Of a stretch of 64,000 bases of DNA, positions 18,531 to 26,401 are shown in pieces; within the stretch, counting starts at the first letter, position 1, and the number at the start of each line of letters is the position of its first letter. The stretch is from Terriglobia bacterium (GTDB taxonomy: Bacteria > Acidobacteriota > Terriglobia > Bryobacterales > Bryobacteraceae), in the NCBI GenBank assembly GCA_020073305.1, contig JAIQFK010000028.1, positions 37,758 to 101,757 on the forward strand, written 5' to 3'. The position numbers and the translations under genes are program-made. Under the pieces are notes generated by a model. The model ran no database searches, was not told where the DNA came from, and saw only the letters and a program-made list of their open reading frames with translations.

Positions 18531-19445
18531 ATGACGGTGCGCATTTTGTATCGGGGCACTCTTTGGCTGGCGGCCATTGCCGTGCCCCTCGTTTTTGTGG
18601 TCCCGGCAGGCTGGTACCTCGCAAAGACCAAGAGCCAGAGCCCCTACTGTACGAACTGGAAGGGCCTGCTCGACATGCGGGTGCAACTCGGACGGGACAA
18701 CGCAGCCAACCGCATCGCGAAGAACATGCGCAGGGTGGGGGAGGATCAGAAGCTCTCCTTGGTCCTGTGGGAAAGCCCTGTGGGACGCTTCTGGGTGCCG
18801 ACCGGCTCGCCGATGCTGCTCGCCTACTTGCTTGCCCAGCAACAGAGTGACATTTACGGAGACGAACAGGCCGGCGTCCACAGCCGGGATGTGGTGATTG
18901 ATTGCGGGGCCCACGTGGGTGTCTTCGTCAAAAAAGCACTGTCCCGCGGCGCGCGGCTGGTGGTGGCGGTTGAGCCCGCGCCCCAGGCGGCGGAATGTTT
19001 GCGGCGTAATTTCAGCGACGAAATCAGGAACGGTACCGTGATTGTTTGTCAGAAGGCGATCTGGGAAAAGCCTGAGATGACGCTGAAGTTCTTCCTCAAC
19101 GGCAATGGGGACGCCGCTGATAGCCTGGTCTGGCAGGCGAAAGATGTTGCGGCTGTCGACGTCAAGACTACCACCATCGATGCCATCGCTGCGGATTACC
19201 ACCTCGATCGGATCGATTTCATAAAAGCGGATATAAAGGGGGCCGCCGCATCGATGCTCCGCGGCGCTAAGGACACCTTGGTGCGCAGCCGTCCGCGCAT
19301 GGCGATCTCAACGGAGGAAGGCTTCGACCATCCCGCTGAAATCGCTACTCTGGTGAGCGGCATGGCCCCCAACTACCGGAGCGTATGCGGTCCCTGTGTC
19401 ACAGCCGCCGGGAGTATCTTCACAGACGTGATGTTCTTTCAATAG
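18531..19445 (+). CDS. FkbM family methyltransferase with N-terminal membrane anchor
   Basis: 304 residues. Residues 8-28 (WLAAIAVPLVFVVPAGWYLA) form one membrane helix. The SAM-binding core follows at about 118: DVVIDCGAHVGVFVKKAL (glycine loop), LVVAVEPAPQAAECLRRNF (acidic E of beta 2), VIVCQKAIWEK, and the FkbM-type TTTIDAIAADYHLDRIDFIKADIKGA. In most members the last motif reads K-x-D-I-E-G-x-E; here it is KADIKGAAA, losing both glutamates. FkbM enzymes O-methylate sugars or lipids. The target here is unknown, and activity may be altered by the changed motif. Confidence 0.85.
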   Translation: MTVRILYRGTLWLAAIAVPLVFVVPAGWYLAKTKSQSPYCTNWKGLLDMRVQLGRDNAANRIAKNMRRVGEDQKLSLVLWESPVGRFWVPTGSPMLLAYLLAQQQSDIYGDEQAGVHSRDVVIDCGAHVGVFVKKALSRGARLVVAVEPAPQAAECLRRNFSDEIRNGTVIVCQKAIWEKPEMTLKFFLNGNGDAADSLVWQAKDVAAVDVKTTTIDAIAADYHLDRIDFIKADIKGAAASMLRGAKDTLVRSRPRMAISTEEGFDHPAEIATLVSGMAPNYRSVCGPCVTAAGSIFTDVMFFQ

Positions 19446-19460
19446 GTCAGGAAAAGCCAG

Positions 19461-19476
19461 GCGCCGCCTCGGGCGC
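19461..19476. terminator. Small GC hairpin between convergent genes
   Basis: GCGCC and GGCGC pair around a six-base loop in the 40-bp gap between the FkbM gene and the convergent receiver gene. On the minus strand it is followed by CTGGCTTTTCC, a weak T tract. Possible terminator for the receiver gene, perhaps for both. Confidence 0.35.
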
Positions 19477-19485
19477 AATGTCTCT

Positions 19486-19866
19486 TTACATCACGCCGGA
19501 ATGGCGTTTGAGGATTTGCTGCAGATTCTGAGAAAAGGCGGAGCGGGCGAGGACCATGTCGCAGCCGGTTTCGTGGGCTTTCTGCTTCAGTTCTCCCTGC
19601 ACGTGGGACAGGTAGCCGATCACACTGATGTTTTTGAGCTCGGCGTTGCTCTTGAGCTTGGTGATGATTTCCAGCGGATTGACGCTTTCGAAATTCAGAT
19701 CGAAGATGATCAAGGTGGGATGAGCTTTGGCCTTCGTCAGGACTTCGTGTTCGTCCTTGACGAATTCCACGGACATGCCGGCGCGCTTCGCGGCGTCATT
19801 GATCTTGACTGAAAAAAACAGATCACTCACAACCGCAAGGACTTTCTTGTTATCCTGCTTGTGCAT
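19486..19866 (-). CDS. Stand-alone degenerate response-regulator receiver domain
   Basis: 126 residues with the alternating beta-alpha pattern of a CheY-like domain: VLAVVSDLFFSVKI, HPTLIIFDLNFES, ISVIGYLSHV, CDMVLARSAFSQNLQQIL. The phospho-acceptor aspartate is kept (IIFDLN). The acidic pair at the end of beta 1 is reduced to one Asp, the Thr/Ser switch position reads LSH, and the conserved lysine of the K-P motif is replaced (ARSAF). There is no output domain and no kinase nearby. It may be a single-domain adaptor or a non-phosphorylated pseudo-receiver. Confidence 0.75.
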   Translation of the reverse strand: MHKQDNKKVLAVVSDLFFSVKINDAAKRAGMSVEFVKDEHEVLTKAKAHPTLIIFDLNFESVNPLEIITKLKSNAELKNISVIGYLSHVQGELKQKAHETGCDMVLARSAFSQNLQQILKRHSGVM

Positions 19867-20054
19867 ACAGTTCCGCTACAACAATACTCCCTCTCACAAA
19901 CTTCAAGCTGGCCTGGTCGTTGGACCCGATTGAAAACCGGAAGGAAAGTCCATCTTACTCGGTTCGAATGGGGCGCGCAAGGACGTACGCCGGGAGGGCG
20001 TGCGAGGAAATGAGTGGAGACGAAGCGAATCCAGGCTTCCGTGCGACGTGCACT

Positions 20055-21350
20055 TCAGATGGTTGGTTCGCCGTGAACTTCGACCTCACGACGCTCCACG
20101 CCCTCCGCAGCGGGTTCGGGGAGGCGCCCTGTGAAGTTGGCCCAGCCCCAGAAGAACGCGGTGGTGGAACTCAGAGCGCCTGCGATAGCTCCGATCAGGC
20201 GCGGGCTGTAGTACTGGGAGGAGATACCGGCAGCGGTCATCGAAACCATCATGACGCTCCACTGCATGGACTCCATGGTGGAGAAGACACGGCCGCGAAA
20301 CTCATTCGAGACGTGACTCAGGAGCTGCGACATGTTCAGAACCGAACTGACGGCAACCGCCGCGCGCGAAAGGGCAATGAACAGGAGCGCGAGATAGAAA
20401 TTCCGCATCTGGCTGAAGATGATGTAGGTCGAACCATGCAGAATGTAACAGACGGAGATGGCGAGCTTGTAACCGCGGAAGCTAATTCGCTCGCCCAGCC
20501 AGTAAGCGACGGCGCCGCCGAACAGCAGGCCGACGCCGGCGCAGCCCCACACTTCGCCGATGCCCGCGGGCCCGCGGTTGAACACGATCTCGCCGAAGAT
20601 GCTGAACAGGATCTGCGCGGCGCCTCCGCCCGTGGCCCAGCCGACGCCAATCAGCGCGATGCCGAAGATGAGCGGGTTGGCGCGCATGTAGCGGAGGCCT
20701 TCCTTATATTCGTGCCAGGGACGAACTACTTCGGCCTCAGTGAGTGCAGCCTTGCGGGGCTGGAACGCGTCGCCCTTCACCTTGAGCCGCGAAATACAGA
20801 TCGCGGAAAACAGAAAGGAAAGCGAATTGAGAACGAACGCCCACTCGTAGCCGAACTGCATCACGCTGGCGCCGGCGGCGAACGTCCCGATGGTGATGGT
20901 GGTCCATTGGGTGGTTTGCGTCAGTGAGTTGGCGGTGTGCAGCTCTTCTTTGGTCGTAATGGTCGGCAGAATGGCGGAGCGGCCGCTGGTGAAGAACGGG
21001 GAAGCAAACATCAATAGCGCGCTGAACAGGTAGAGCAGCCAGGTTTCCGGGCGCCGGAGGCACAGAATGAAACCCAGGGCCAGAACGGCGCGAATCAGGT
21101 CGCTGGCGATCATGATGTGCTTGCGGTTGAGCCGATCGAGCACCACACCGGCGATCGGCCCGGCCAGCACCGCGGGAATAGCGCGCGAGAGCATGACGCC
21201 GCTCACCACCAGGCCGGATTTGGTGATGGCCAGCGCCAGGCTGAAGACCGCGATGTTGTTGAAGTGATCGCCGATCTCGCTGACTACCTGGCCGCTCCAG
21301 GTATAGCGATAATTCCGGTTAGTCGTCAGCAACTCACGAAACGAAAGCAT
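20055..21350 (-). CDS. MFS transporter (MFS_3-like)
   Basis: 431 residues, about 12 membrane segments. Features: YTWSGQVVSEIGDHFNNIAVFSLAL at the first helix, GPIAGVVLDRLNRKHIMIASD (motif A with D-R and positive loop), FEFRGRVFSTMESMQW in the C-terminal half. It resembles macrolide/enterobactin-type exporters. The start ATG (21350-21348) overlaps the stop of the EamA gene (TGATG), so it is the last gene of the mazG-GNAT-menC-EamA-MFS operon. Export of a product of that operon, for example an amino acid or derivative, is an inference. A 188-bp gap to the receiver gene holds nothing I recognise. Confidence 0.88.
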   Translation of the reverse strand: MLSFRELLTTNRNYRYTWSGQVVSEIGDHFNNIAVFSLALAITKSGLVVSGVMLSRAIPAVLAGPIAGVVLDRLNRKHIMIASDLIRAVLALGFILCLRRPETWLLYLFSALLMFASPFFTSGRSAILPTITTKEELHTANSLTQTTQWTTITIGTFAAGASVMQFGYEWAFVLNSLSFLFSAICISRLKVKGDAFQPRKAALTEAEVVRPWHEYKEGLRYMRANPLIFGIALIGVGWATGGGAAQILFSIFGEIVFNRGPAGIGEVWGCAGVGLLFGGAVAYWLGERISFRGYKLAISVCYILHGSTYIIFSQMRNFYLALLFIALSRAAVAVSSVLNMSQLLSHVSNEFRGRVFSTMESMQWSVMMVSMTAAGISSQYYSPRLIGAIAGALSSTTAFFWGWANFTGRLPEPAAEGVERREVEVHGEPTI

Positions 21351-22231
21351 CAGCCTCGCTCCGTCAGGTACACGCCGGTGAAGATCACGGTTCCACCCGC
21401 GACCAGCGCGCCGGTGATTCGTTCACCCAGAAACGCCACACCCATCAAAGTTGCGATCAGCGGCTCGAGATAGATGAACGCCGAGACGCGCGAGGCGGAA
21501 ATGTGAGTCAGTGCGTGATAGTAGATGAGATAACAGATCACCGAAGGAAACAGCGCCATGTAGACCAGGCTGCTCCACCCGGCGGCGCTGACGTGCGCGA
21601 AGGGGAACCCGCGCGCTTGCCACAGCGCAATGGGCGCCAGCAGCGCCGCGCCGCTCACATAGGCAAATCCGTTGACCGCCACCGTGCTATAGCGTTCGGC
21701 CGCCTGTTTCCCGTACACCGCGAACAACGAAAAGAGCACGCAAGCCACAGCGGTGATGGCATCCCCGGTCAGGGAGGCTTCAGCGGGCGCGGCGCCCTTC
21801 GCGGTGGCCTGGTACGCCAGCGCCGCTACTCCGCCCAGCGCGAGGATCATGCCGCCCGCCTTGCGCAGCGTAATGCGCTCGAGGCCCATGGCGGCGGCGA
21901 TCAGCAGGACGAAAATCGGCCCCACGCCGATGATCAACGCGGAATGCGCCACGGTGGTGCGGTGTAATCCAATCAGAAACAGGAGCTGGTTCCCCACGTT
22001 GCAGGCGGCCAGAAAGCCGAGCAGCATCCAGTCGGCCGGCAGCCCCAAGCCTCCGGTGCGCGCCTTCCGCCAATACGCGGGCGCGAGAAAAATGCCGGCG
22101 AGGCCAATGCGCAGCGAGCCCAGCAGAAGCGGCGGAAACTCGCGCAACGCCATCTTGCCGACAATGAAATTCGCCGACCACAGAAGCACCATCAGCGAGA
22201 TCAACGTGTAGAGGAAGACGGGGCCGTTCAA
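21350..22231 (-). CDS. DMT-superfamily EamA transporter
   Basis: 293 residues with ten predicted membrane helices in two EamA repeats: repeat 1 starts YTLISLMVLLWSANFIVGKMAL, repeat 2 starts at GDAITAVACVLFSLFAVYGKQAAERY. The conserved end-of-repeat pattern YLEPLIATLMGVAFLGERIT is present. Many members export amino acids or metabolites. ATGA overlap with menC upstream and TGATG overlap with the MFS gene downstream. Confidence 0.92.
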   Translation of the reverse strand: MNGPVFLYTLISLMVLLWSANFIVGKMALREFPPLLLGSLRIGLAGIFLAPAYWRKARTGGLGLPADWMLLGFLAACNVGNQLLFLIGLHRTTVAHSALIIGVGPIFVLLIAAAMGLERITLRKAGGMILALGGVAALAYQATAKGAAPAEASLTGDAITAVACVLFSLFAVYGKQAAERYSTVAVNGFAYVSGAALLAPIALWQARGFPFAHVSAAGWSSLVYMALFPSVICYLIYYHALTHISASRVSAFIYLEPLIATLMGVAFLGERITGALVAGGTVIFTGVYLTERG

Positions 22232-23337
22232 CCGACCGGCTCCTGGCGAACGGTGACTTCGCGCAAGAAGTCGTGGTCAATCGCATAGCCGAATCCCGGC
22301 TCATCGCGAATCTCGATGGTGCCGCGCGGCGTAGTCTCGACGACTGGGCAGGTAATGTCGCGCTTCCAATAACGCTGGCTCGCCGAAACATCGCCCGGCA
22401 GCGTGAAATTCGGCAGGGTGGAAAGAGCAATGTTGTGCGCGCGCCCGATTCCGGCTTCCAGCATGCCTCCACACCACACGGGAATGCCGGCCGCCTGGGC
22501 TCGGTCATGAACGCGCTTGGCTTCGCAAAATCCACCGACTCGCCCTAGCTTGATGTTGATGATCCCGCACGCCCGCAGGCGAATGGCCTGCTCCGCATGG
22601 TGCGCCGAGCGAATGCACTCATCCAGGCAGATGGGTGTCTGCAATCTCCGTTGCAGCTCGGCGTGATCGATGATGTCATCGTGGGCCAGCGGCTGCTCGA
22701 TCATCATCAGATAGAAATCATCCAGCCGCTTGAGATGATCGGCGTCGCGCAAGGTGTAGGCGGAGTTGGCGTCCGCCATCAACTTGATGGAAGGAAACCG
22801 CTCGCGCACCTGGCGGATCACGTCAACGTCCCAGCCGGGTTTGATCTTCATCTTGATGCGCTGGTAGCCGGCCGCCAGCTCAATTTCGATCTTCTCGAGT
22901 AGCTTCGGCACCGATTCCTGAATGCCAATGGAGACGCCGCAGGGAATCTCGCGCCGCGCTCCCCCGCCAATGTGCTGCCAGAGCGGTTTTCCGTGCAGTC
23001 GCGCGTCCAGATCCCAGATGGCGGCTTCGAGGCCACCACGCGCCATGCGATGCCCGCGGATGTGCTCGGTCAAGGGCGCGACATCGTTGGCGCTTTGCGG
23101 CTGTTTCTCGAGGACTCGTGGCGCGGCATAGTCGCGCAGGATAAGCCACGCCGAGCCGGTCCACTCCTCGTTGTAGAACGGACCCTCGCCCGCGGTGACT
23201 TCGCCCCATCCCGATACGCCATCGCTCACTGCTTCCACCAGAACGATGTCGCGCTCGGTGGTGCGGCCGAAGCTGGTCTCAAAGAAATGCACCAGGGGCA
23301 TCCGAATTTGCCGCAGGACGATCCGGTCGATTTTCAT
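22228..23337 (-). CDS. menC: o-Succinylbenzoate synthase / N-succinylamino acid racemase (enolase superfamily)
   Basis: 369 residues. Start ATG 23337 overlaps the GNAT stop as ATGA; an ATG at 23343 is also in frame. It is a muconate-lactonising/enolase subgroup barrel: MKIKPGWDVD (K-x-K catalytic lysine pair region), MADANSAYT (Asp ligand), IEQPLAHDD (Glu ligand), CLDECI (Asp ligand), IINIKLGRVGG (second-face lysine). Such enzymes make o-succinylbenzoate for menaquinone or racemise N-succinylamino acids, and many do both. No other menaquinone gene is present, and the upstream GNAT gene favours the racemase role. The menC symbol marks the family only. Confidence 0.88.
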   Translation of the reverse strand: MKIDRIVLRQIRMPLVHFFETSFGRTTERDIVLVEAVSDGVSGWGEVTAGEGPFYNEEWTGSAWLILRDYAAPRVLEKQPQSANDVAPLTEHIRGHRMARGGLEAAIWDLDARLHGKPLWQHIGGGARREIPCGVSIGIQESVPKLLEKIEIELAAGYQRIKMKIKPGWDVDVIRQVRERFPSIKLMADANSAYTLRDADHLKRLDDFYLMMIEQPLAHDDIIDHAELQRRLQTPICLDECIRSAHHAEQAIRLRACGIINIKLGRVGGFCEAKRVHDRAQAAGIPVWCGGMLEAGIGRAHNIALSTLPNFTLPGDVSASQRYWKRDITCPVVETTPRGTIEIRDEPGFGYAIDHDFLREVTVRQEPVG

Positions 23338-24077
23338 TCCCATTTACCGAAAAGGTAAGTGCCAGCTTCGGGAGATCGCTCCACGCCCACCACCGCAAGA
23401 CCACGGCCGAAATTCGACTCGAATCGGTTGCTGAGTTCCTGCTGGATCTGGCGGGCGCGCTTGGGCTCCTGGTGCTTTAAGGCTGCGATATCGGCGGGGA
23501 CTGAGATGCGCTCCACGATATCCGGCCGGACCGGCGGCTCACCGCCGTTCACAATCGCTTTCACGCGCGGACTGGCGATCCACCACTCGGCCACGCAGCG
23601 GTCCGTGGGCAGGCCGCCGTGCAGCGGGCTGGTGGTGGTGCCGTACTGATTTCGCACGTAACGCCGCACGATTGTGCCGAGCCTTTCCATGTTGAAATAA
23701 GCGTTCTTGATTTCGAGCGGGTCGAAGGTCCATTCGACCAGCTCGATGGCTCGCGCCAGAGCATCTTCGCGCTGTTTGAGCTTGAGCATCCGGCCGACAC
23801 CCGCGTCGCGATATTCCGGCAGCACGCCGAGCATGTGGCTATGCAGATAGGACCCGCCACCGGCCTTGAGGCCCGGGATGGCCAGGCAGAAGCCGATCAT
23901 CCGATTGCCGTCGAAAGCTCCGAAAGCCTGCCCGCCCACCTTCGTGGCGACAATAAACAAGCGCGCGGGCAGCAGTTCGATGTCGTTAAAGCCCCAGATT
24001 TGTTTCTGCAACTCGACAGCATTCTCAAACTCCCGCTGGCCGGCAAGGGCACGCACGGCAATCGCCGCGTGGCTCAC
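23334..24077 (-). CDS. GNAT-superfamily acyltransferase (COG3375-like), possible amino acid N-succinyltransferase
   Basis: 247 residues from a GTG at 24077 that overlaps the mazG stop (GTGA). The open frame runs further upstream to 24509, but that part lies inside mazG in another frame and is not coding. Features: VELQKQIWGFNDIELLPARLF, AFDGNRMIGFCLAIPGL, SHMLGVLPEYRDAGVGRMLKL (the acetyl/acyl-CoA loop motif), VEWTFDPLEIKNAYFNMERLG. This subfamily occurs beside enolase-superfamily NSAR/OSBS genes, where a Geobacillus member was shown to N-succinylate D-amino acids. Substrate here is inferred from that context. Confidence 0.82.
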   Translation of the reverse strand: MSHAAIAVRALAGQREFENAVELQKQIWGFNDIELLPARLFIVATKVGGQAFGAFDGNRMIGFCLAIPGLKAGGGSYLHSHMLGVLPEYRDAGVGRMLKLKQREDALARAIELVEWTFDPLEIKNAYFNMERLGTIVRRYVRNQYGTTTSPLHGGLPTDRCVAEWWIASPRVKAIVNGGEPPVRPDIVERISVPADIAALKHQEPKRARQIQQELSNRFESNFGRGLAVVGVERSPEAGTYLFGKWE

Positions 24078-24865
24078 TTCTTCGCCTCTTGCCACAGCGA
24101 CTCCATCTCTTCGATGGAACTTTCCTTCGCGGACCGGCCGCGTTCGGCGAGCTTCCGTTCGACATACCCAAACCGCCGCCGGAACTTGGCGTTGGTCCGG
24201 CGCAAAGCCTGCTCGGGATCCACCTTCACGAATCGAGCCATATTCACCAGCACAAAGAGCATGTCGCCTAATTCGTCTTCCAGTTTCTCGCGGGAGCCGC
24301 TGGCGCGCGCCTCGGCGAATTCGGCCAGTTCCTCGTGGAGCTTGTCCACTACCTGCCCGGCATTTTCCCAATCGAAGCCCACTTGAGCGGCGCGCGAGCT
24401 GATCTGCTGAGCCTCGACTAACGCGGGCAGCGAGCGCGGTACAGAGCCCAGGAGCGTGGAGTCCGGTTCGCCTTTGGTGCGCTTCTCTTCGGCTTTGATC
24501 TCGCTCCACCGTTTGCGCACGTCGCCTTCCGTCTCGGCGGTTTCGTCGCCGAAGACGTGCGGATGGCGGCGAATCAGCTTCTCGGTGATGGCGTCGAGTG
24601 CGTCCTCGATGCGAAACAAATTCTCTTCCGATGCCATCTGCGCGAAAAACACTGCCTGCAGGAGCAGGTCGCCCAGCTCTCCCACCAGCTCCGGCCAGTC
24701 TCGGGCATCAATGGCATCCATCACTTCGTAAGTTTCTTCGAGCAGAAAGGGCTTGATGGTGTCGAAGTTCTGCTCGCGGTCCCAGGGGCAGCCGTTCGGG
24801 CCGCGCAAACGGACCATCAGATCGACTAGAAGCTGGAATTTTTCACCGGCGGTTGGATCGGACAT
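24074..24865 (-). CDS. mazG: Nucleoside triphosphate pyrophosphohydrolase
   Basis: 263 residues, the two-domain MazG length. Cleaves (d)NTPs to NMP and PPi in the cytoplasm. First domain: LVDLMVRLRGPNGCPWDREQ and FLLEETYEVMDAIDARDW with the E-E-x-x-E metal motif, then ELGDLLLQAVFFAQMASEE. Second domain: LHEELAEFAEARASGSREKLEDELGDML (another E-E-x-x-E / E-x-x-D pair). Conserved KRWSEIKAEEK links them. First gene of the overlapped five-gene minus-strand operon; divergent from a Gfo/Idh gene across 90 bp. Confidence 0.95.
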   Translation of the reverse strand: MSDPTAGEKFQLLVDLMVRLRGPNGCPWDREQNFDTIKPFLLEETYEVMDAIDARDWPELVGELGDLLLQAVFFAQMASEENLFRIEDALDAITEKLIRRHPHVFGDETAETEGDVRKRWSEIKAEEKRTKGEPDSTLLGSVPRSLPALVEAQQISSRAAQVGFDWENAGQVVDKLHEELAEFAEARASGSREKLEDELGDMLFVLVNMARFVKVDPEQALRRTNAKFRRRFGYVERKLAERGRSAKESSIEEMESLWQEAKK

Positions 24866-24955
24866 CAGCGTCGGACAGCGTGAAGTTGCAATATTTCCTC
24901 ACTGTAACATAGGGCGCCCGGCGCTCATGCCCACCCCACGGCAAACTCAGATAAC

Positions 24956-26281
24956 ATGAAAGCCATGGAAACCACACGACGTACTTTTATGGAACGGTCC
25001 ATGGCCGGAGCCGTAACCGCTGCTCTCGGTTCAGCTTCGCAGGCGATCGCTCGACCGCCAAGCTCCAACGTGACCGTTGGATTGATCGGCGCGGGTATCC
25101 GCGGTCTCGAATTGATGCAAGTGGCTCTTACGGATGGAGCCAAGGTTGCGATGGTGTGCGACCTCTACGACGGCCATCTGCGCAGGGCGTGCGAAATTCA
25201 GCCGGGCACGCCCACCACGCGCGAGTACGAAAAAGTAATCGGCCGGCCGGACATTGAGGCCGTACTCGTGGCGACGTCCGATCACTGGCATGCGCCCATT
25301 GCGATTGCAGCCATGCGCGCCGGTAAAGATGTCTACTGCGAAAAACCCATGGCACATACCATTCCGGAGGCGCTGGAGATGGCGAAGGTCTCGCGTGAAA
25401 CCGGCCGCGTCATTCAAGTCGGCAGCCAGAGCCTCAGCATGACGAGCACCCGGAAAGCCAAGCAGTGGATCGACAGCAACGCCATCGGGAACATATTCAT
25501 GGTCCAGTGTTCCATCTACCGCCCGAACGCCATCGGCGCGTGGCGTTACCCGGTTCCGCCCGACGCTTCGCCGGAAACGATCGACTGGAACCGGTTTCTG
25601 GGCAATGCACCGAAGCGCCCGTTCGAGGCTGCGCGCTTCTTCCAGTTCCGCAACTGGTGGGACTACGGCACGGGCATTGCGGGCGACGAATATGTGCATC
25701 TCCTCTCGCGCGTCCACTACGTCCTTGGAGTTCAATACCCGCGCAGCGCCGTGGCCGAGGGTGGCCTTTACAAATGGAAAGGCGATCGTGATGTGCCCGA
25801 CGTCCACAATACGCTCTACGATTACGGCAAGTTTGTCGCCCAAGTCAGCGCCAACCTCGCGTCAAACTGGGAAGGCGGAGAGATTGTCCGCTTCCTGGGA
25901 GAAAAGGGAACGGTGGATCTGCGTGAAGACTCCGCGACCTTGATCCCTTACGATCCGATCGAAGAATACGAATATCCGCTAGAGAGCTGGCCCAAAGACA
26001 CCAAGGAGCGGTTCATCGCGGAGCACAACAATGATCCTGTGGCCGACATCGGGAAAGCGCACCAGCAGGCCAAGCACAAGCCGGAAAAGTTCAACCAGGA
26101 GCGTGAAGGCACCGAGGACCATATGATGAATTTCTTCGAGTGCGTCCGTTCCCGCCAGCAGCCGGTTGAAAACGTCGAGTTCGGCTGCGGTACGGCCGTG
26201 GCCTGTCACATGGCGAACATCTCGTACCGCGAAAAGAAGCGCGTGTTCTGGGATGAGGAAAAATTGCGCCTGCGGGCGTAA
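24956..26281 (+). CDS. Tat-exported Gfo/Idh/MocA family oxidoreductase
   Basis: 441 residues. Twin-arginine signal TTRRTFMERSMAGAVTAALG, Rossmann loop VGLIGAGIRGLELMQ, catalytic-lysine motif YCEKPMAHTIP, and the family motif around DWNRFLGNAPKRPF with FRNWWDYGTGIAGDEYVHLL. The usual ATG at 24956 is used; a second at 24965 is possible. No isomerase partner lies beside it, unlike the pairs at 9-11 kb and 47-49 kb. Presumed periplasmic sugar or polyol oxidoreductase with bound NAD(P). Confidence 0.9.
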   Translation: MKAMETTRRTFMERSMAGAVTAALGSASQAIARPPSSNVTVGLIGAGIRGLELMQVALTDGAKVAMVCDLYDGHLRRACEIQPGTPTTREYEKVIGRPDIEAVLVATSDHWHAPIAIAAMRAGKDVYCEKPMAHTIPEALEMAKVSRETGRVIQVGSQSLSMTSTRKAKQWIDSNAIGNIFMVQCSIYRPNAIGAWRYPVPPDASPETIDWNRFLGNAPKRPFEAARFFQFRNWWDYGTGIAGDEYVHLLSRVHYVLGVQYPRSAVAEGGLYKWKGDRDVPDVHNTLYDYGKFVAQVSANLASNWEGGEIVRFLGEKGTVDLREDSATLIPYDPIEEYEYPLESWPKDTKERFIAEHNNDPVADIGKAHQQAKHKPEKFNQEREGTEDHMMNFFECVRSRQQPVENVEFGCGTAVACHMANISYREKKRVFWDEEKLRLRA

Positions 26282-26401
26282 CAGATTGTTGTGAACCGGC
26301 CGAAACCGTCTCCTTTGGTCTCGGCTTGGAATCCGTCTGTTTCCTCACGCTGCGAACGCCGAAGTTTTGCGCCGGGAGATTTCCCTCTTAGGATGGTAAT
26401 T

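Noticed and set aside
19908..19985. tRNA-like stretch: TTGAAAA loop followed by GGTTCGAAT
   Set aside because: The anticodon stem pairs at only three positions, the T-stem does not pair, and there is no D-arm or acceptor stem. Chance resemblance to tRNA-Phe.
19920..20927. 335-codon plus-strand open frame
   Set aside because: Antisense to the MFS gene, no recognisable motifs, low-complexity Arg/Ala/Glu content.
24078..24509. N-terminal extension of the GNAT open frame
   Set aside because: It lies within mazG in a different frame and is Arg-rich; the GTG at 24077 with GTGA overlap is the sensible start.
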